DNA of 64,000 bases from a virus: positions 62,001-126,000 of IMG/VR virus record IMGVR_UViG_3300042923_001106; one strand, written 5' to 3'. The notes beneath the pieces were generated by a model. The model had not been told where the DNA came from. It saw only the letters and a list, made by a program, of their open reading frames with translations, and ran no database searches. A program made the position numbers and the translations under genes. Position 1 is the stretch's first letter. Each line of letters begins with the position of its first letter. Of the stretch, positions 24,895 through 33,449 are shown piece after piece.

Positions 24895-25200
24895 GTGGAG
24901 TATGGAGTTTTCAATGGAAGAGAATTGATTCAAACATTTGAAAATGATGAGGAAGGTAAGGAGATCGCACTCAATTTATTTAAGGAATCAGGAGAAGTAT
25001 ATTTTTGTAGAAGATTACACTTTGATGAGTTAACAGAAGATTCTAAAATTCGCAGACTAAAAAATCGACTTGATGAGTTAAACGAATTTCTGGATCGAGC
25101 CAAAGAATCTGGTAGAACATATAGGTCGGACACATCAATAAATGCCGATGAACTTGAATGGCTGCTTAACTTAGCACAAAAACAATTACAGATGAAATGA
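24895..25200 (+). CDS. Hypothetical protein, 101 aa
   Basis: GTG 24,895 chosen over GTG 24,886, which lies in AGAGGTG. Acidic helical protein with a heptad-like RRLKNRLDELNEFLDRA. Unknown. Confidence 0.55.
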   Translation: MEYGVFNGRELIQTFENDEEGKEIALNLFKESGEVYFCRRLHFDELTEDSKIRRLKNRLDELNEFLDRAKESGRTYRSDTSINADELEWLLNLAQKQLQMK

Positions 25201-25228
25201 CGACTTCAAAGGAAGTGAGAAATTGCAA

Positions 25229-25768
25229 ATGCTGCTACGTAAATCATTTCATTTTGAGAAGCAGAAGTATATGTTTACAGTGGAAACAGATGGTGTCTTT
25301 TTAGTGTTGAATTGTTACAAGGGCGGAAGTGAGAAAAACGAAGCGGTTCTAATTGAACGATTTTCTCCAATAGAGAAGAAAATTATGAATGTTATTGATG
25401 ATACGATTGGTCACTCAATGGTTACTGATTTACGAAAAGACACAAAGAGAATGAGTGATTATGTCAGAAAATACTATAAAGTTCCTTTCCCAGAAGTAAA
25501 TGAACTCTTGGTTCTGGATGAAGAGATAGAAAAAAATGGGTATTCGGTTTACGAAGATATTTTGGTGTTGGAGTACTTGGAAAATAAAGAAATACCATTT
25601 GTAACTTTTGAGTATGAAGGTAAAAAGTACGTGTTTACTTCAAAAAATAAACTGGATGAATTTCAAGAAGTATTAATGAAAGAAGTTACAAAAAAGAAAA
25701 ACGAAATTAAGCAGATCCAAGATTTAGAGATGGACATTTTTTATAAGTCAAAGCGCATCTTCGGATAG
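25229..25768 (+). CDS. Hypothetical protein, 179 aa
   Basis: ATG 25,229, or TTG 25,223, after AAAGGAAGTGAG. Helical centre and a Lys-rich end (EVTKKKNEIKQIQDLEMDI). Unknown. Confidence 0.55.
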   Translation: MLLRKSFHFEKQKYMFTVETDGVFLVLNCYKGGSEKNEAVLIERFSPIEKKIMNVIDDTIGHSMVTDLRKDTKRMSDYVRKYYKVPFPEVNELLVLDEEIEKNGYSVYEDILVLEYLENKEIPFVTFEYEGKKYVFTSKNKLDEFQEVLMKEVTKKKNEIKQIQDLEMDIFYKSKRIFG

Positions 25769-25844
25769 AGAGATAAAGATTTTTGAGCAATTCCGATGAG
25801 AACATGCTTTTATCTGATAAAAGGTTAGGAAGGTGTGGCGAAAA

Positions 25845-26276
25845 GTGAAAACTAAAGATTACATTAAGATGCTGCAAGTAGGAAAAAATCCAGTTGTTCG
25901 TTTCACTAAATTGATTGATACATTTGAATGCGAAGTGGACGAAGGAATGCTGGCCAGAGCGGTATCTGTGAGGGACGAGGGAGACGGAACAACAAAAGTT
26001 GTATTCGAAGTAAAAGAGTTTGAATCGACAAATATTCCATTTATGAAACTCGACTATTTTGATAAAGATGGAGATCCGACCTTGAGATGGATCGACACAA
26101 ACTTTTATCCCAAAGACGGTATTGAATATTTTTATATTGAAACTGATGGTGAAACACCCTTTGAAATTATTGATGACAACGTTGCTTTGAATGATTATAG
26201 AAACAGCGGATCAAGTCTAAGCTATATTCAATGGCTAGAGGAGCAGTATTTGAAATTATCAAAGAAGCATATCTAA
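25845..26276 (+). CDS. Hypothetical protein, 143 aa
   Basis: GTG 25,845 preferred for spacing to TAGGAAGG. Beta-rich, acidic. Upstream is CTTTTATC-t-GATAAAAG, a perfect palindrome that is the inside-out form of the usual motif. Confidence 0.55.
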   Translation: MKTKDYIKMLQVGKNPVVRFTKLIDTFECEVDEGMLARAVSVRDEGDGTTKVVFEVKEFESTNIPFMKLDYFDKDGDPTLRWIDTNFYPKDGIEYFYIETDGETPFEIIDDNVALNDYRNSGSSLSYIQWLEEQYLKLSKKHI

Positions 26277-26301
26277 ACCTTTTACCAAGGATGAGAGCGG
26301 T

Positions 26302-26568
26302 ATGACTATAGATAAATGTACAATTGAAGGCTGCACTGATCCTGTTAAAGCCAAAGGCTTGTGTAGCATGCACCATCAAAGGTTAAGACGTACCGGAAGT
26401 GTAGAAGCAAAAAAACCAAAAGAAACACAAAGGATCGCCAATAGAAGCTCGAACAAGTCGTTCCTGTTAAAAAAATGTAATGCATATGGATGTAATGAAT
26501 ACGCCTCAAGCATGGGACTCTGTAAAAAGCACTTGGAAGAATGGGATTGCGGGATTAAAATACGATAG
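26302..26568 (+). CDS. Tandem zinc-knot protein, 88 aa
   Basis: Two copies of the pattern C-x4-C...GLC..H: CTIEGCTDPVKAKGLCSMHH and CNAYGCNEYASSMGLCKKHL. The first is followed by QRLRRTGS. The same knot ends the 4.55-kb regulator. This motif is common in small phage proteins; likely nucleic-acid binding. Confidence 0.7.
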   Translation: MTIDKCTIEGCTDPVKAKGLCSMHHQRLRRTGSVEAKKPKETQRIANRSSNKSFLLKKCNAYGCNEYASSMGLCKKHLEEWDCGIKIR

Positions 26569-26657
26569 CTGATTTGTAAATGATTGTTGATCATTTTATG
26601 AGTGTTTATGAAGTGTGACAGTGAAAGGTAATTTTATTTGAGGCGAGAATAACTAAC

Positions 26658-27110
26658 ATGTCTGTCAATGTGATTCAAGGTGATTTACTCAATGCTCCAG
26701 AAAACATAATTGGACATCAGGTTAATTGTCAGGCCGTAATGGGATCAGGTGTAGCTAGAGCTTTGAGGGACAAGTATTCCGATTTATACTCAGCATACAC
26801 AGAGTTTTGTACGGGAAACTCACCAAAAGAATTATTAGGACAGTTGCAAATTGTACCAGTCGCAAAAGACAAATATGTGGCTAATCTATTTGGTCAGCTG
26901 AATTTTGGACGATCTAACATTACATACACTAATTACGACGCTCTGAAAGAGGCATTACTTGCATTAAAAGAATGCGCCAAAGAAAATGGATATACTGTTG
27001 CGCTTCCATATAATATCGGCTGCGGATTGGCCAACGGTAGATGGGCAATTGTTGAAAAGATACTCGAAGATGTTTTTTCGGACTATGATGTGGTATTGTA
27101 CAAAATTTAA
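26658..27110 (+). CDS. Macro-domain ADP-ribose-binding protein
   Basis: A 150-residue single macro domain. IQGDLLNAPENIIGHQVNCQ, MGSGVARAL and YNIGCGLANGRW are the ADP-ribose-binding loops; the arrangement is like Poa1p/ADP-ribose-1''-phosphatase proteins. It may remove ADP-ribose from macromolecules or process ADP-ribose derivatives, for example to counter a host ADP-ribosyl or NAD-based defence (inference). Confidence 0.85.
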   Translation: MSVNVIQGDLLNAPENIIGHQVNCQAVMGSGVARALRDKYSDLYSAYTEFCTGNSPKELLGQLQIVPVAKDKYVANLFGQLNFGRSNITYTNYDALKEALLALKECAKENGYTVALPYNIGCGLANGRWAIVEKILEDVFSDYDVVLYKI

Positions 27111-27142
27111 TAATACTACACAATTTCATGGAGGACAGAAGG

Positions 27143-27526
27143 ATGAATCCAAAAGAAATTGGTAAGAGAATAGTGTATGTTCTACAGCTTGAAAATGATT
27201 ATTTTTATGTTGGACAAACGCCATATTTAGTTAAAAGATTGGATGAACATAAAAGGAACAAAGGATCTGTCTGGACTAAGATTCATAAGTACGAATACCT
27301 GATTGAAACTTATGATGCGGGGTCATGTACATCGAAAGATGCAGAGGCCCTTGAGAATGAAGTAGTCATAAAGTATATGAAAGACAAAGGATGGAGGAGA
27401 GTTAGGGGAGGTAATTTAAGTGCTATTGATGAGAAGGAAATATTGAGAGTACTATTGAAATTTCCGAAAAAGTATAACCTAGATCAAGAATTTATAAATA
27501 TTCTAACTGCCAGTCAATCTGAATAA
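27143..27526 (+). CDS. GIY-YIG nuclease-like protein
   Basis: A 127-residue protein. VYVLQLENDYFYVGQTPYL then VKRLDEHKRNKGSVWTK is the GIY-YIG core with the conserved Arg and His region; the Glu of ALENEV may be the metal ligand. ATG 27,143 follows GGAGGACAGAAGG. Small stand-alone GIY-YIG proteins occur as phage or mobile nucleases. Confidence 0.7.
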   Translation: MNPKEIGKRIVYVLQLENDYFYVGQTPYLVKRLDEHKRNKGSVWTKIHKYEYLIETYDAGSCTSKDAEALENEVVIKYMKDKGWRRVRGGNLSAIDEKEILRVLLKFPKKYNLDQEFINILTASQSE

Positions 27527-27563
27527 AACAACAATTTCAATTGATTGTAAAGGAGTATGAAAT

Positions 27564-27872
27564 TTGAATAAAATAGAAAGAAATTATTTATTTGAACTAT
27601 ACAATAACTCTAATTTTGTCCCTAACATCAAAAACAATATGGATATTGGAGCAGCTACTAGTCAGAGATATGACTTAATGGAACAGTCCAAATTAATCAA
27701 ATCACTTTCATACGCTATTCTTATGTTAGGTTCAGAAGATGATAAGGAATATTGGAAAGAAGAATGCGATGAAGCATTGCATGAATTAATGGAGTTTCGA
27801 AAACATAGAGAGGAGGAAAATTGGAATCCTAGAACAACATATGGATACACAGTAAATTTAAGTGGTTGGTAA
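27564..27872 (+). CDS. Hypothetical protein, 102 aa
   Basis: TTG after AAAGGAGTATGAAAT. Helical, acidic. Unknown. Confidence 0.55.
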   Translation: MNKIERNYLFELYNNSNFVPNIKNNMDIGAATSQRYDLMEQSKLIKSLSYAILMLGSEDDKEYWKEECDEALHELMEFRKHREEENWNPRTTYGYTVNLSGW

Positions 27873-27909
27873 TATGATAAAACAAATAATTCATGGGGAG
27901 TTGACGTAC

Positions 27910-28110
27910 ATGCAAGAGTTTAAATTTAAAGGGAAAGTTGTTACCGATCCTATTGACGAAAATAATGTAGCATGGTTAATAGAAGATTCTTTTGGAGTAC
28001 GACACAATGCAGCAGACCTTCTAACTGGAATTGATCTCCTGAGTAATAGTTTCCGCACTGAAGATGGAGATGAAGTAGAGATTATAGTTCATAAGAAGGT
28101 CATAAAATAA
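27910..28110 (+). CDS. Small beta-rich protein, 66 aa
   Basis: ATG 27,910 follows TGGGGAGTTGACGTAC. Pattern FKGKVVTDPIDENNVAWLIE, SFGVRHNAADLL. Unknown. Confidence 0.5.
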   Translation: MQEFKFKGKVVTDPIDENNVAWLIEDSFGVRHNAADLLTGIDLLSNSFRTEDGDEVEIIVHKKVIK

Positions 28111-28133
28111 TACTTTTATAGGGTGGTGATAAA

Positions 28134-28310
28134 GTGGCTACGAGCAAGGAACTTGAAGAAGAGCGAAAAACAATTGCAATGCGAGTTTTTCAATTGCATG
28201 GTGTTGCTGTTGATGTTGGCGGATATAATACTAGACAGTTAAAAGATATTGAAAGAATGCTCGATCAGTCTTACACTTATCATAAATTAAATGATACAAA
28301 AAATGAATAA
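28134..28310 (+). CDS. Small helical protein, 58 aa
   Basis: GTG after GGGTGGTGATAAA. Sequence KELEEERKTIAMRVFQLHGV is helical, then GGYNTRQLKDIERML. Its stop overlaps the inter-gene motif at 28,307. Confidence 0.5.
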   Translation: MATSKELEEERKTIAMRVFQLHGVAVDVGGYNTRQLKDIERMLDQSYTYHKLNDTKNE

Positions 28311-28361
28311 AACAATTCTTTCATTTGGGCAGTCGGAACTTAATAACGATGGGAGACTAAT

Positions 28362-28793
28362 ATGGGAATGTATTATAGTTTGAGATGTAAGCTGAAATTA
28401 AAAAAAGATTTCGTACCATTGATCCAATCATTATTAGATAGTGACAATGATGATGAATGGAGTAATTTAAAAACTGAGATTGATTCGATAAGAGAATACT
28501 CTAAAGCTGATCGAGCATCTTTTATACCGTTTGGAGGGTTGGCATATTCGCCAGAGTTGTGGCAGTCAGAAGAGGATGAGTGGTGCAATGAGATAGTGAA
28601 TGACACTTGGACTTTCCAATGCAGTATAAAGACACTAAGTACAATCGAGTCGTTTTTTCAAAATGTAGTCCCAATTATTACGGAAGTATCATTGCATATT
28701 GAATTATTTTATGAAGAAGATAATAATTCAACGTTTTACAAACTAATCGAAGGTGCGGTCATTGAAACAGGCGAAATGATCACATATGATTGA
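28362..28793 (+). CDS. Hypothetical protein, 143 aa
   Basis: ATG after GGGAGACTAAT. Starts MGMYYSLRCKLKLKKDFVPL; alternating alpha/beta. Resembles small phage and bacterial unknown proteins only by general shape. Confidence 0.55.
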   Translation: MGMYYSLRCKLKLKKDFVPLIQSLLDSDNDDEWSNLKTEIDSIREYSKADRASFIPFGGLAYSPELWQSEEDEWCNEIVNDTWTFQCSIKTLSTIESFFQNVVPIITEVSLHIELFYEEDNNSTFYKLIEGAVIETGEMITYD

Positions 28794-28857
28794 CTTTCAG
28801 ATGAAACAGCGATCTTAATTAACGAATACTCTCTGTAAATAATTCTCTAGCATTATA

Positions 28858-28876
28858 CGAACATACGTTCTATAAT
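28858..28876 (+). promoter_or_regulatory. LexA-type box overlapping a -10 element
   Basis: CGAACATACGTTCT (28,858-28,871) matches the Gram-positive LexA box CGAAC-N4-GTTCG except for the last base, and runs directly into TATAAT (28,871-28,876). It would control the GNAT gene about 110 bp downstream. No clear -35 is seen. Confidence 0.6.
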
Positions 28877-28984
28877 AGCGATATAGCCACTACACTATTT
28901 AAGTGGAACCCAGAGATGTCAGTTTCGTACCTTTTTGACTCAATTAGGAGCAATAAAATAGCGTTTTTATAGGAGGGAAATAAA

Positions 28985-29425
28985 ATGACAATTCGTGCTA
29001 TCGAGAACCCAACTTGGAGTAATGGAATCAAGGAAACATTGACACCATACTCTACATCGTTCGAGTTTGAAGGAGTGCCTGACGATAATCCTTTAGACAG
29101 ATATGAGTGGTTCGAGCTTGTTAACGAAGACGGAGCAACTCAGGGAGTCGGTTGGATTGAAATAGACAAATTTATGGGGAAAGTGGAATGTGAAATATCG
29201 TTATGCGTAAATAGTAACCATAGGACAGTTCGAGGAATTGGAGTGAGATTGTTAGAACATTTAGAAGATGTGGCTACTAATAAATCTGCAGATATCTTTT
29301 TGGCAATTGTTAAGATGAGTAACCCTGAACATGATCAGGTTGTAAGTTGGTTTGAAAGAAGAGGATATACAATCGATCCAGAAGAATCCTCCAATACTAA
29401 CACTTGTCTGAAGAAACATATGTAA
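28985..29425 (+). CDS. GNAT-family acetyltransferase
   Basis: A 146-residue protein. Residues 60-135 show the GNAT order: EISLCVNSNHRTVRGIGVRL (acetyl-CoA loop region), LLEHLEDVATNKSADIFLAI, WFERRGYTI. The acetyl-CoA signature RTVRGIG is a variant of Q/RxxGxG/A. Substrate unknown. Preceded by a LexA-type box, suggesting damage induction. Confidence 0.7.
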   Translation: MTIRAIENPTWSNGIKETLTPYSTSFEFEGVPDDNPLDRYEWFELVNEDGATQGVGWIEIDKFMGKVECEISLCVNSNHRTVRGIGVRLLEHLEDVATNKSADIFLAIVKMSNPEHDQVVSWFERRGYTIDPEESSNTNTCLKKHM

Positions 29426-29637
29426 TAAAATTGGCATTTCATTTCATTTGATCATTGGAGAGTTCCAAGTTTTGAAGAGTATGATGAATATATAAATCGG
29501 CACCTGTAAAACGGGACTATTTTCCTATTATAAATAAACAAAAAGTAATTTGAAAAATAAAACTAATACATATATCCTCAATAATATGAAAATAAAAATT
29601 GAGGTGTTTATGTGTTTGTTTTATTTTTTAATATTTG

Positions 29638-29646
29638 TGATATAAT
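29638..29646 (+). promoter_or_regulatory. Extended -10 promoter for the repressor operon
   Basis: TGATATAAT is a TGn-extended -10 element about 36 bp in front of the 29,682 ATG, with a weak TTGTTT upstream. The 255-bp gap 29,426-29,681 otherwise holds an inter-gene motif copy and A/T-rich sequence. Confidence 0.5.
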
Positions 29647-29681
29647 ATATACCAAAGGGTAAAAAATGAGGAGTTGAGGTA

Positions 29682-30989
29682 ATGATTAGAGATCGTTCTG
29701 AACTTGAGCTACATCTGCAAGAGGCTATCGAACGAATAAAATATAAAAGAAAAAATGTCGAAGAAGTAAATAAATCTTTGTTAGAATATGACGTTCCACC
29801 GGGATTTTTCAATGAAGTTTGTAAGAAATACTCGATTCTGCAAGAAATCGATGCAGCATTGTTATGCTTAATAGCTAAAGCAGTATTTATGATTGATGGT
29901 AGTGATTCCATTAGAGTGGAAAATTACTTCACACAGGGCGAAATTGAGAGTGCTTCAAAATATAAACTAGAAAGAGATCAAGATATAAAACTGCCCATTA
30001 TCCTTAATGAAGTTATTAAAATAGACAATGACCGGTACTTTACAAAGATCAAGATGACGGATTTAGTACAATGGTATCACTCAAAGTTAATTGTATATGA
30101 CGCAGAAACACAGAGAGGTTTAAAATTTATTCGCTCCAGAGATGGGGTTGTGCCGGTTCCAATTGTCAATAAAGATAGCGTTGACAATATTGCAAATCAT
30201 ATGGAAGACGAGACATTCTTCACAGACACTATCCGATTAAATGTATACTCTGAGGAGTTTGAACCAGTTATATACAATCCTAAGACACGCATGTTAACGA
30301 TTAAAGAAGGAGTCACAATTTCTATTCTTGATGGTTTCCATCGGCTTCAAGGTGGTGTCAGAGCCGTCATGAAAAACCCCGAACTGCCACTTATAGAAGA
30401 ACTGTCTATTTGTATCTATGACACAGAAACAGCTAAGAAGTTTTTTGGACAAATTAACAAATACAACCCCATTGATCCTCAACGTCTTGAAGAATTAGAT
30501 GAGGAAAAAGTATCATTTGCAGCAGTTAAACAGTTAAAAATACACTCAGTCTTAAAAGGCAGAATTGCATCTGGATCTAAGATTAGTGGACTAGTCGGAC
30601 ATCTTACAACGGAAAGTATACTTGCAACGGCTATTGAGGAAGTTTTCGAACCCAGAAACACCCCACAAGCAAACTCTGTTGGAGTATATCTTGTAGAGTT
30701 TTTTAATTATTTATTTGAGACGTTTAAAGATCAAATTAACAACAAAGATTCGCTACTTGGACATCAGAGAATGTTTATTGGGTACATTGTGATAGCAAAA
30801 CAATTTAAAGATTATGACATTCCTTTAGAAGAGATCAAAGTGGTTGTTAATTATTTTAACTCTGATTATAATGAAGAATTGAGACAATTACTCACCAACA
30901 ATAGAGGAACACAAGCGAGATTACAGAAACTTGTTAAAGAATACTTTGAAAAGACAGATGTGAAATCAATTTTGAAATCAGGAGAGTAA
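29682..30989 (+). CDS. DGQHR/DndB-like protein (possible SPbeta YopQ counterpart)
   Basis: A 435-residue protein. TISILDGFHRLQGGVRAVMK (about residue 208-228) is a DGQHRxxG-type motif of the DndB/ParB-like superfamily. The following part (ETAKKFFGQINKYNPIDPQR) fits the same family, in which QIN..Q..P normally follows. Four bases before the MrpR-like gene, as a two-gene operon. In SPbeta a protein of similar size (YopQ) precedes YopR/MrpR; that equivalence is an inference from order and size. Confidence 0.65.
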   Translation: MIRDRSELELHLQEAIERIKYKRKNVEEVNKSLLEYDVPPGFFNEVCKKYSILQEIDAALLCLIAKAVFMIDGSDSIRVENYFTQGEIESASKYKLERDQDIKLPIILNEVIKIDNDRYFTKIKMTDLVQWYHSKLIVYDAETQRGLKFIRSRDGVVPVPIVNKDSVDNIANHMEDETFFTDTIRLNVYSEEFEPVIYNPKTRMLTIKEGVTISILDGFHRLQGGVRAVMKNPELPLIEELSICIYDTETAKKFFGQINKYNPIDPQRLEELDEEKVSFAAVKQLKIHSVLKGRIASGSKISGLVGHLTTESILATAIEEVFEPRNTPQANSVGVYLVEFFNYLFETFKDQINNKDSLLGHQRMFIGYIVIAKQFKDYDIPLEEIKVVVNYFNSDYNEELRQLLTNNRGTQARLQKLVKEYFEKTDVKSILKSGE

Positions 30990-30992
30990 AAC

Positions 30993-31991
30993 ATGTCCAA
31001 TAAGATTTATCAAGGTGGTTTTTATAACGAATATCAAAAATTTCGTTATCTAAAAACACTGCCTGAAAAATCGGTCGCACAAGCATCCCGAATTTTGAGT
31101 CGAGCAAGGCCAATAGAAGAACAATATGACATTGATTTATACAATTTCAGTCTACATCAAGTTGAAAACCTATTTAATTATCTCGAGCCTTCAACTTTAA
31201 ATGCGAGTCGTTCAAATTTCTATATTGTGCAAAACTATATCAGGTGGGGCATTGAGCAAAACTTAAGAGATGACAACCTCAATCCTATTGAATTGTTTTC
31301 AGATGTTGCATACTTCAACAGATTCATCGATCAATCAAAAAAGGCACTTTACACAAAAGATGAGATTGATGACATTGTTGATACATGTAAGAATGCTCAA
31401 GATTCGTTAGTGATCCAATTGATTTTTGAAGGCATATTTGGAGTATCTGGCTATACAGAACTTCTAAATTTAACAACAAATGATGTACTGGAAAACAACA
31501 CATTGCGGCTCAAAGATGGAGATAGCGAAAGACTTATTCGAGTGTCTGATAAATGTATCAGATTAATTGAAAAAGCCATTAATGAAGAAGTTTATTATAA
31601 AAAGAATGGTAATGCCAGTGTAAACCTCAAATCAGCAGATCATGCCGAGTTAGTTAAAAATAATTATGTTTTAAGAAATGTTAACACGAGAAGTAAAGAT
31701 GACGGGATCGCAGACGCTCACCTTGTATTAAGAAGAATTAAAGCTATAAAAGAATATGCTGAATTAAAAGTTTTAACTCCTTATATTGTAAGGAATTCAG
31801 GAATGTTGTACTTAGCGAAAAAGATATACGAAGAAGAAAACAAATTAGAAAAAGATCAAATAATATCAGTGTGTAGACAGTTCGGTATTCGAAAGATAAA
31901 TAACAATGGTTATGAAGTTTATAATACTCATAGATACACTGAAGACTTTTTAAATGTTAGGACTATCGATGAGGTATATGCAGACAGTTAA
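30993..31991 (+). CDS. MrpR/YopR-like phage repressor (tyrosine-recombinase fold)
   Basis: A 332-residue protein. The N-terminal helices (LKTLPEKSVAQASRILSRA, then FSLHQVENLFNYLEPSTLNA) look like a recombinase core-binding domain. The C-terminal part (LVIQLIFEGIFGVSGYTELL, later YIVRNSGMLYLAKKI) looks like a tyrosine-recombinase catalytic fold, but I do not see the Arg-His-Arg-Tyr set intact. This is the layout of SPbeta MrpR (YopR, about 325 aa), the master lytic repressor. Ends in a strong terminator. Confidence 0.65.
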   Translation: MSNKIYQGGFYNEYQKFRYLKTLPEKSVAQASRILSRARPIEEQYDIDLYNFSLHQVENLFNYLEPSTLNASRSNFYIVQNYIRWGIEQNLRDDNLNPIELFSDVAYFNRFIDQSKKALYTKDEIDDIVDTCKNAQDSLVIQLIFEGIFGVSGYTELLNLTTNDVLENNTLRLKDGDSERLIRVSDKCIRLIEKAINEEVYYKKNGNASVNLKSADHAELVKNNYVLRNVNTRSKDDGIADAHLVLRRIKAIKEYAELKVLTPYIVRNSGMLYLAKKIYEEENKLEKDQIISVCRQFGIRKINNNGYEVYNTHRYTEDFLNVRTIDEVYADS

Positions 31992-32010
31992 CTCTCTGTC
32001 TGCATTTTTT
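31980..32010 (+). terminator. Strong intrinsic terminator after the MrpR-like gene
   Basis: GCAGACAG and CTGTCTGC form a perfect 8-bp stem followed by ATTTTTTG. The stop codon lies in the loop. It separates the repressor operon from the agr-like module. Confidence 0.85.
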
Positions 32011-32039
32011 GTTGTTTTCTGACTGTGAAATTACTTTAA

Positions 32040-32089
32040 ACATTTATTTATAAAATGTGTTGACGGACTTAGGAAGAATGTGGTACATT
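32040..32089 (+). promoter_or_regulatory. Promoter region of the agr-like module
   Basis: TTGACG (32,060-32,065) with TACATT (32,084-32,089) gives an 18-base spacer. Just upstream, ACATTT (32,040) and AAATGT (32,053) form an inverted repeat that could be a regulator site, for example for the LytTR protein or the repressor. Confidence 0.5.
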
Positions 32090-32161
32090 TATATCAAGAA
32101 AACAAACAGTAGATGTTTTAAAGATTTATGTTATAAAACATAATGGGGAAGAGTGATATCG

Positions 32162-32803
32162 ATGGATGCAGTTAGATTTTTCATGTTATCTATCTTAGAA
32201 GTTTCAACTTTGTTTGTTCTCATGTTCTCGATATTTAGATTCAAAGTTAGGTTCTATATAAAAGAAATAATTTTTATAAGCGTGTTGATTTCGTTGGCAT
32301 CTTATTATCTTAGATTTTTTGAGAATCTATATAGTTTAGTTCCGATAATACTCCTTGTTCTTATAATAATAAATTTATGGATTGTGTTTAAAATATCACC
32401 TTTCTACGCAGCTATTATGGGGATTGCTTCCTACGTCGGTTATAGTGTTGTACAGGCACTGATACTTTGGATCATGCAAGAGTCCAACTTTGTTACATTC
32501 AATCAGATAAAAGAAAACAATCTACAAACTGGTCAGTTACTTCAGATAATATCGGTTGCCATTACTCTACTGATATCTGTTGTTTTAGTAAGGTTTAGAC
32601 TATGGTTTACGTTTGTTCCTGTATCAAATTCTGTACTCATAAAGATCAACTCGAAGAATCTTATTACACTAATTGCAATTACAATATCTATCATCATAGT
32701 AGGATCGATTTTTAATATAAATAATATCGCTCTTATACTCATTGGATTAGTATTTGTCGCTGGATTTATTTATTACCTTCTGTATAAAAGGGAGACAACA
32801 TGA
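32162..32803 (+). CDS. Polytopic membrane protein of the agr-like module (possible sensor without kinase)
   Basis: About 213 residues with six to seven predicted membrane helices and almost no soluble part. ATG 32,162 is preferred for spacing to GGGGAAGAG. The layout is like the N-terminal receptor half of AgrC, but the protein ends right after the last helix (YYLLYKRETT) with no DHp or ATPase domain. Its stop overlaps the agrB start, so the genes are translationally coupled. The receptor role is an inference from context. Confidence 0.6.
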   Translation: MDAVRFFMLSILEVSTLFVLMFSIFRFKVRFYIKEIIFISVLISLASYYLRFFENLYSLVPIILLVLIIINLWIVFKISPFYAAIMGIASYVGYSVVQALILWIMQESNFVTFNQIKENNLQTGQLLQIISVAITLLISVVLVRFRLWFTFVPVSNSVLIKINSKNLITLIAITISIIIVGSIFNINNIALILIGLVFVAGFIYYLLYKRETT

Positions 32804-33327
32804 TTGATAAATTAACTCATACAATTGGTATGAAAATCAAAAAGAATTATCCAGAAGCAAACATTGAAATCCTTAAATACTCATTGAACGTAATAATAAA
32901 CCCACTAGCAACAATTATCCTTTCAATGGTAATATCACACTTTACTAATGATACTTATGATGTTGTAATCGCTATGGTATCGTTCGCTGTACTTAGGGCA
33001 TTCTCTGGCGGAATACATATTAAATCATCGGAGCTATGCATAATTATCTCAACGACATTATTTATTGGAATCTCTTTTTTGCACGATTACCTCGTCGACT
33101 ATACACTAATACTCACTATCATATCATCATTATTAGCCTTGACTTTTGCACCATCTAGAATTTATGGTCAAACAAGAATTCCGGAGCAGTTCTATCCGAT
33201 TCTAAAAGTTGTTTCATTGGGTATTATTTCAATTAATTATATATTTAACAGCAGTGTACTTGCTTTAACTTTTTTCATACAAAGTATGCTGCTGATTAAC
33301 ATCGGGAAAGGAGGTGAAAACAAATGA
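32800..33327 (+). CDS. agrB: AgrB-family peptide-processing membrane endopeptidase
   Basis: A 175-residue protein with several membrane helices. LRAFSGGIHIKSSELC contains the conserved Arg, GG, the catalytic His, and the catalytic Cys seven residues later, as in AgrB. AgrB cuts the C-terminal part of AgrD and forms the (thio)lactone ring. It overlaps both neighbours by ATGA-type junctions, agrD directly downstream. Confidence 0.9.
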   Translation: MIDKLTHTIGMKIKKNYPEANIEILKYSLNVIINPLATIILSMVISHFTNDTYDVVIAMVSFAVLRAFSGGIHIKSSELCIIISTTLFIGISFLHDYLVDYTLILTIISSLLALTFAPSRIYGQTRIPEQFYPILKVVSLGIISINYIFNSSVLALTFFIQSMLLINIGKGGENK

Positions 33328-33449
33328 AAAAAATCATCGCAAAATATGCTACCTTGGCTTTGTCTGCAGTTGCTGTTGCTACCGTTAGTGGTACTGCAAG
33401 TTTGGTTTTCGTACACAATCCTAAAGTACCTCAAGATCTCTTGAAGTAA
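33324..33449 (+). CDS. agrD: AgrD-type cyclic lactone autoinducer precursor
   Basis: A 41-residue peptide whose ATG overlaps the agrB stop, with AAAGGAGGTG upstream. The N-terminal amphipathic helix (MKKIIAKYATLALSAVAVA) is the leader. The C-terminal HNPKVPQDLLK is the conserved PxxPxxL recognition tail. The residue five positions before that tail is Ser, not Cys: Ser-Leu-Val-Phe-Val would give a five-residue lactone ring. Confidence 0.88.
   Translation: MKKIIAKYATLALSAVAVATVSGTASLVFVHNPKVPQDLLK

Noticed and set aside
29426-29681. Small frame ending in EEYDEYINRHL before the repressor operon
   Set aside because: No start codon with a ribosome binding site; probably chance or a relic.
30993-31991. 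Active phage integrase
   Set aside because: The fold looks recombinase-like, but I could not find the full Arg-His-Arg-Tyr set and no attachment-site repeats flank it; MrpR-like repressor fits better.
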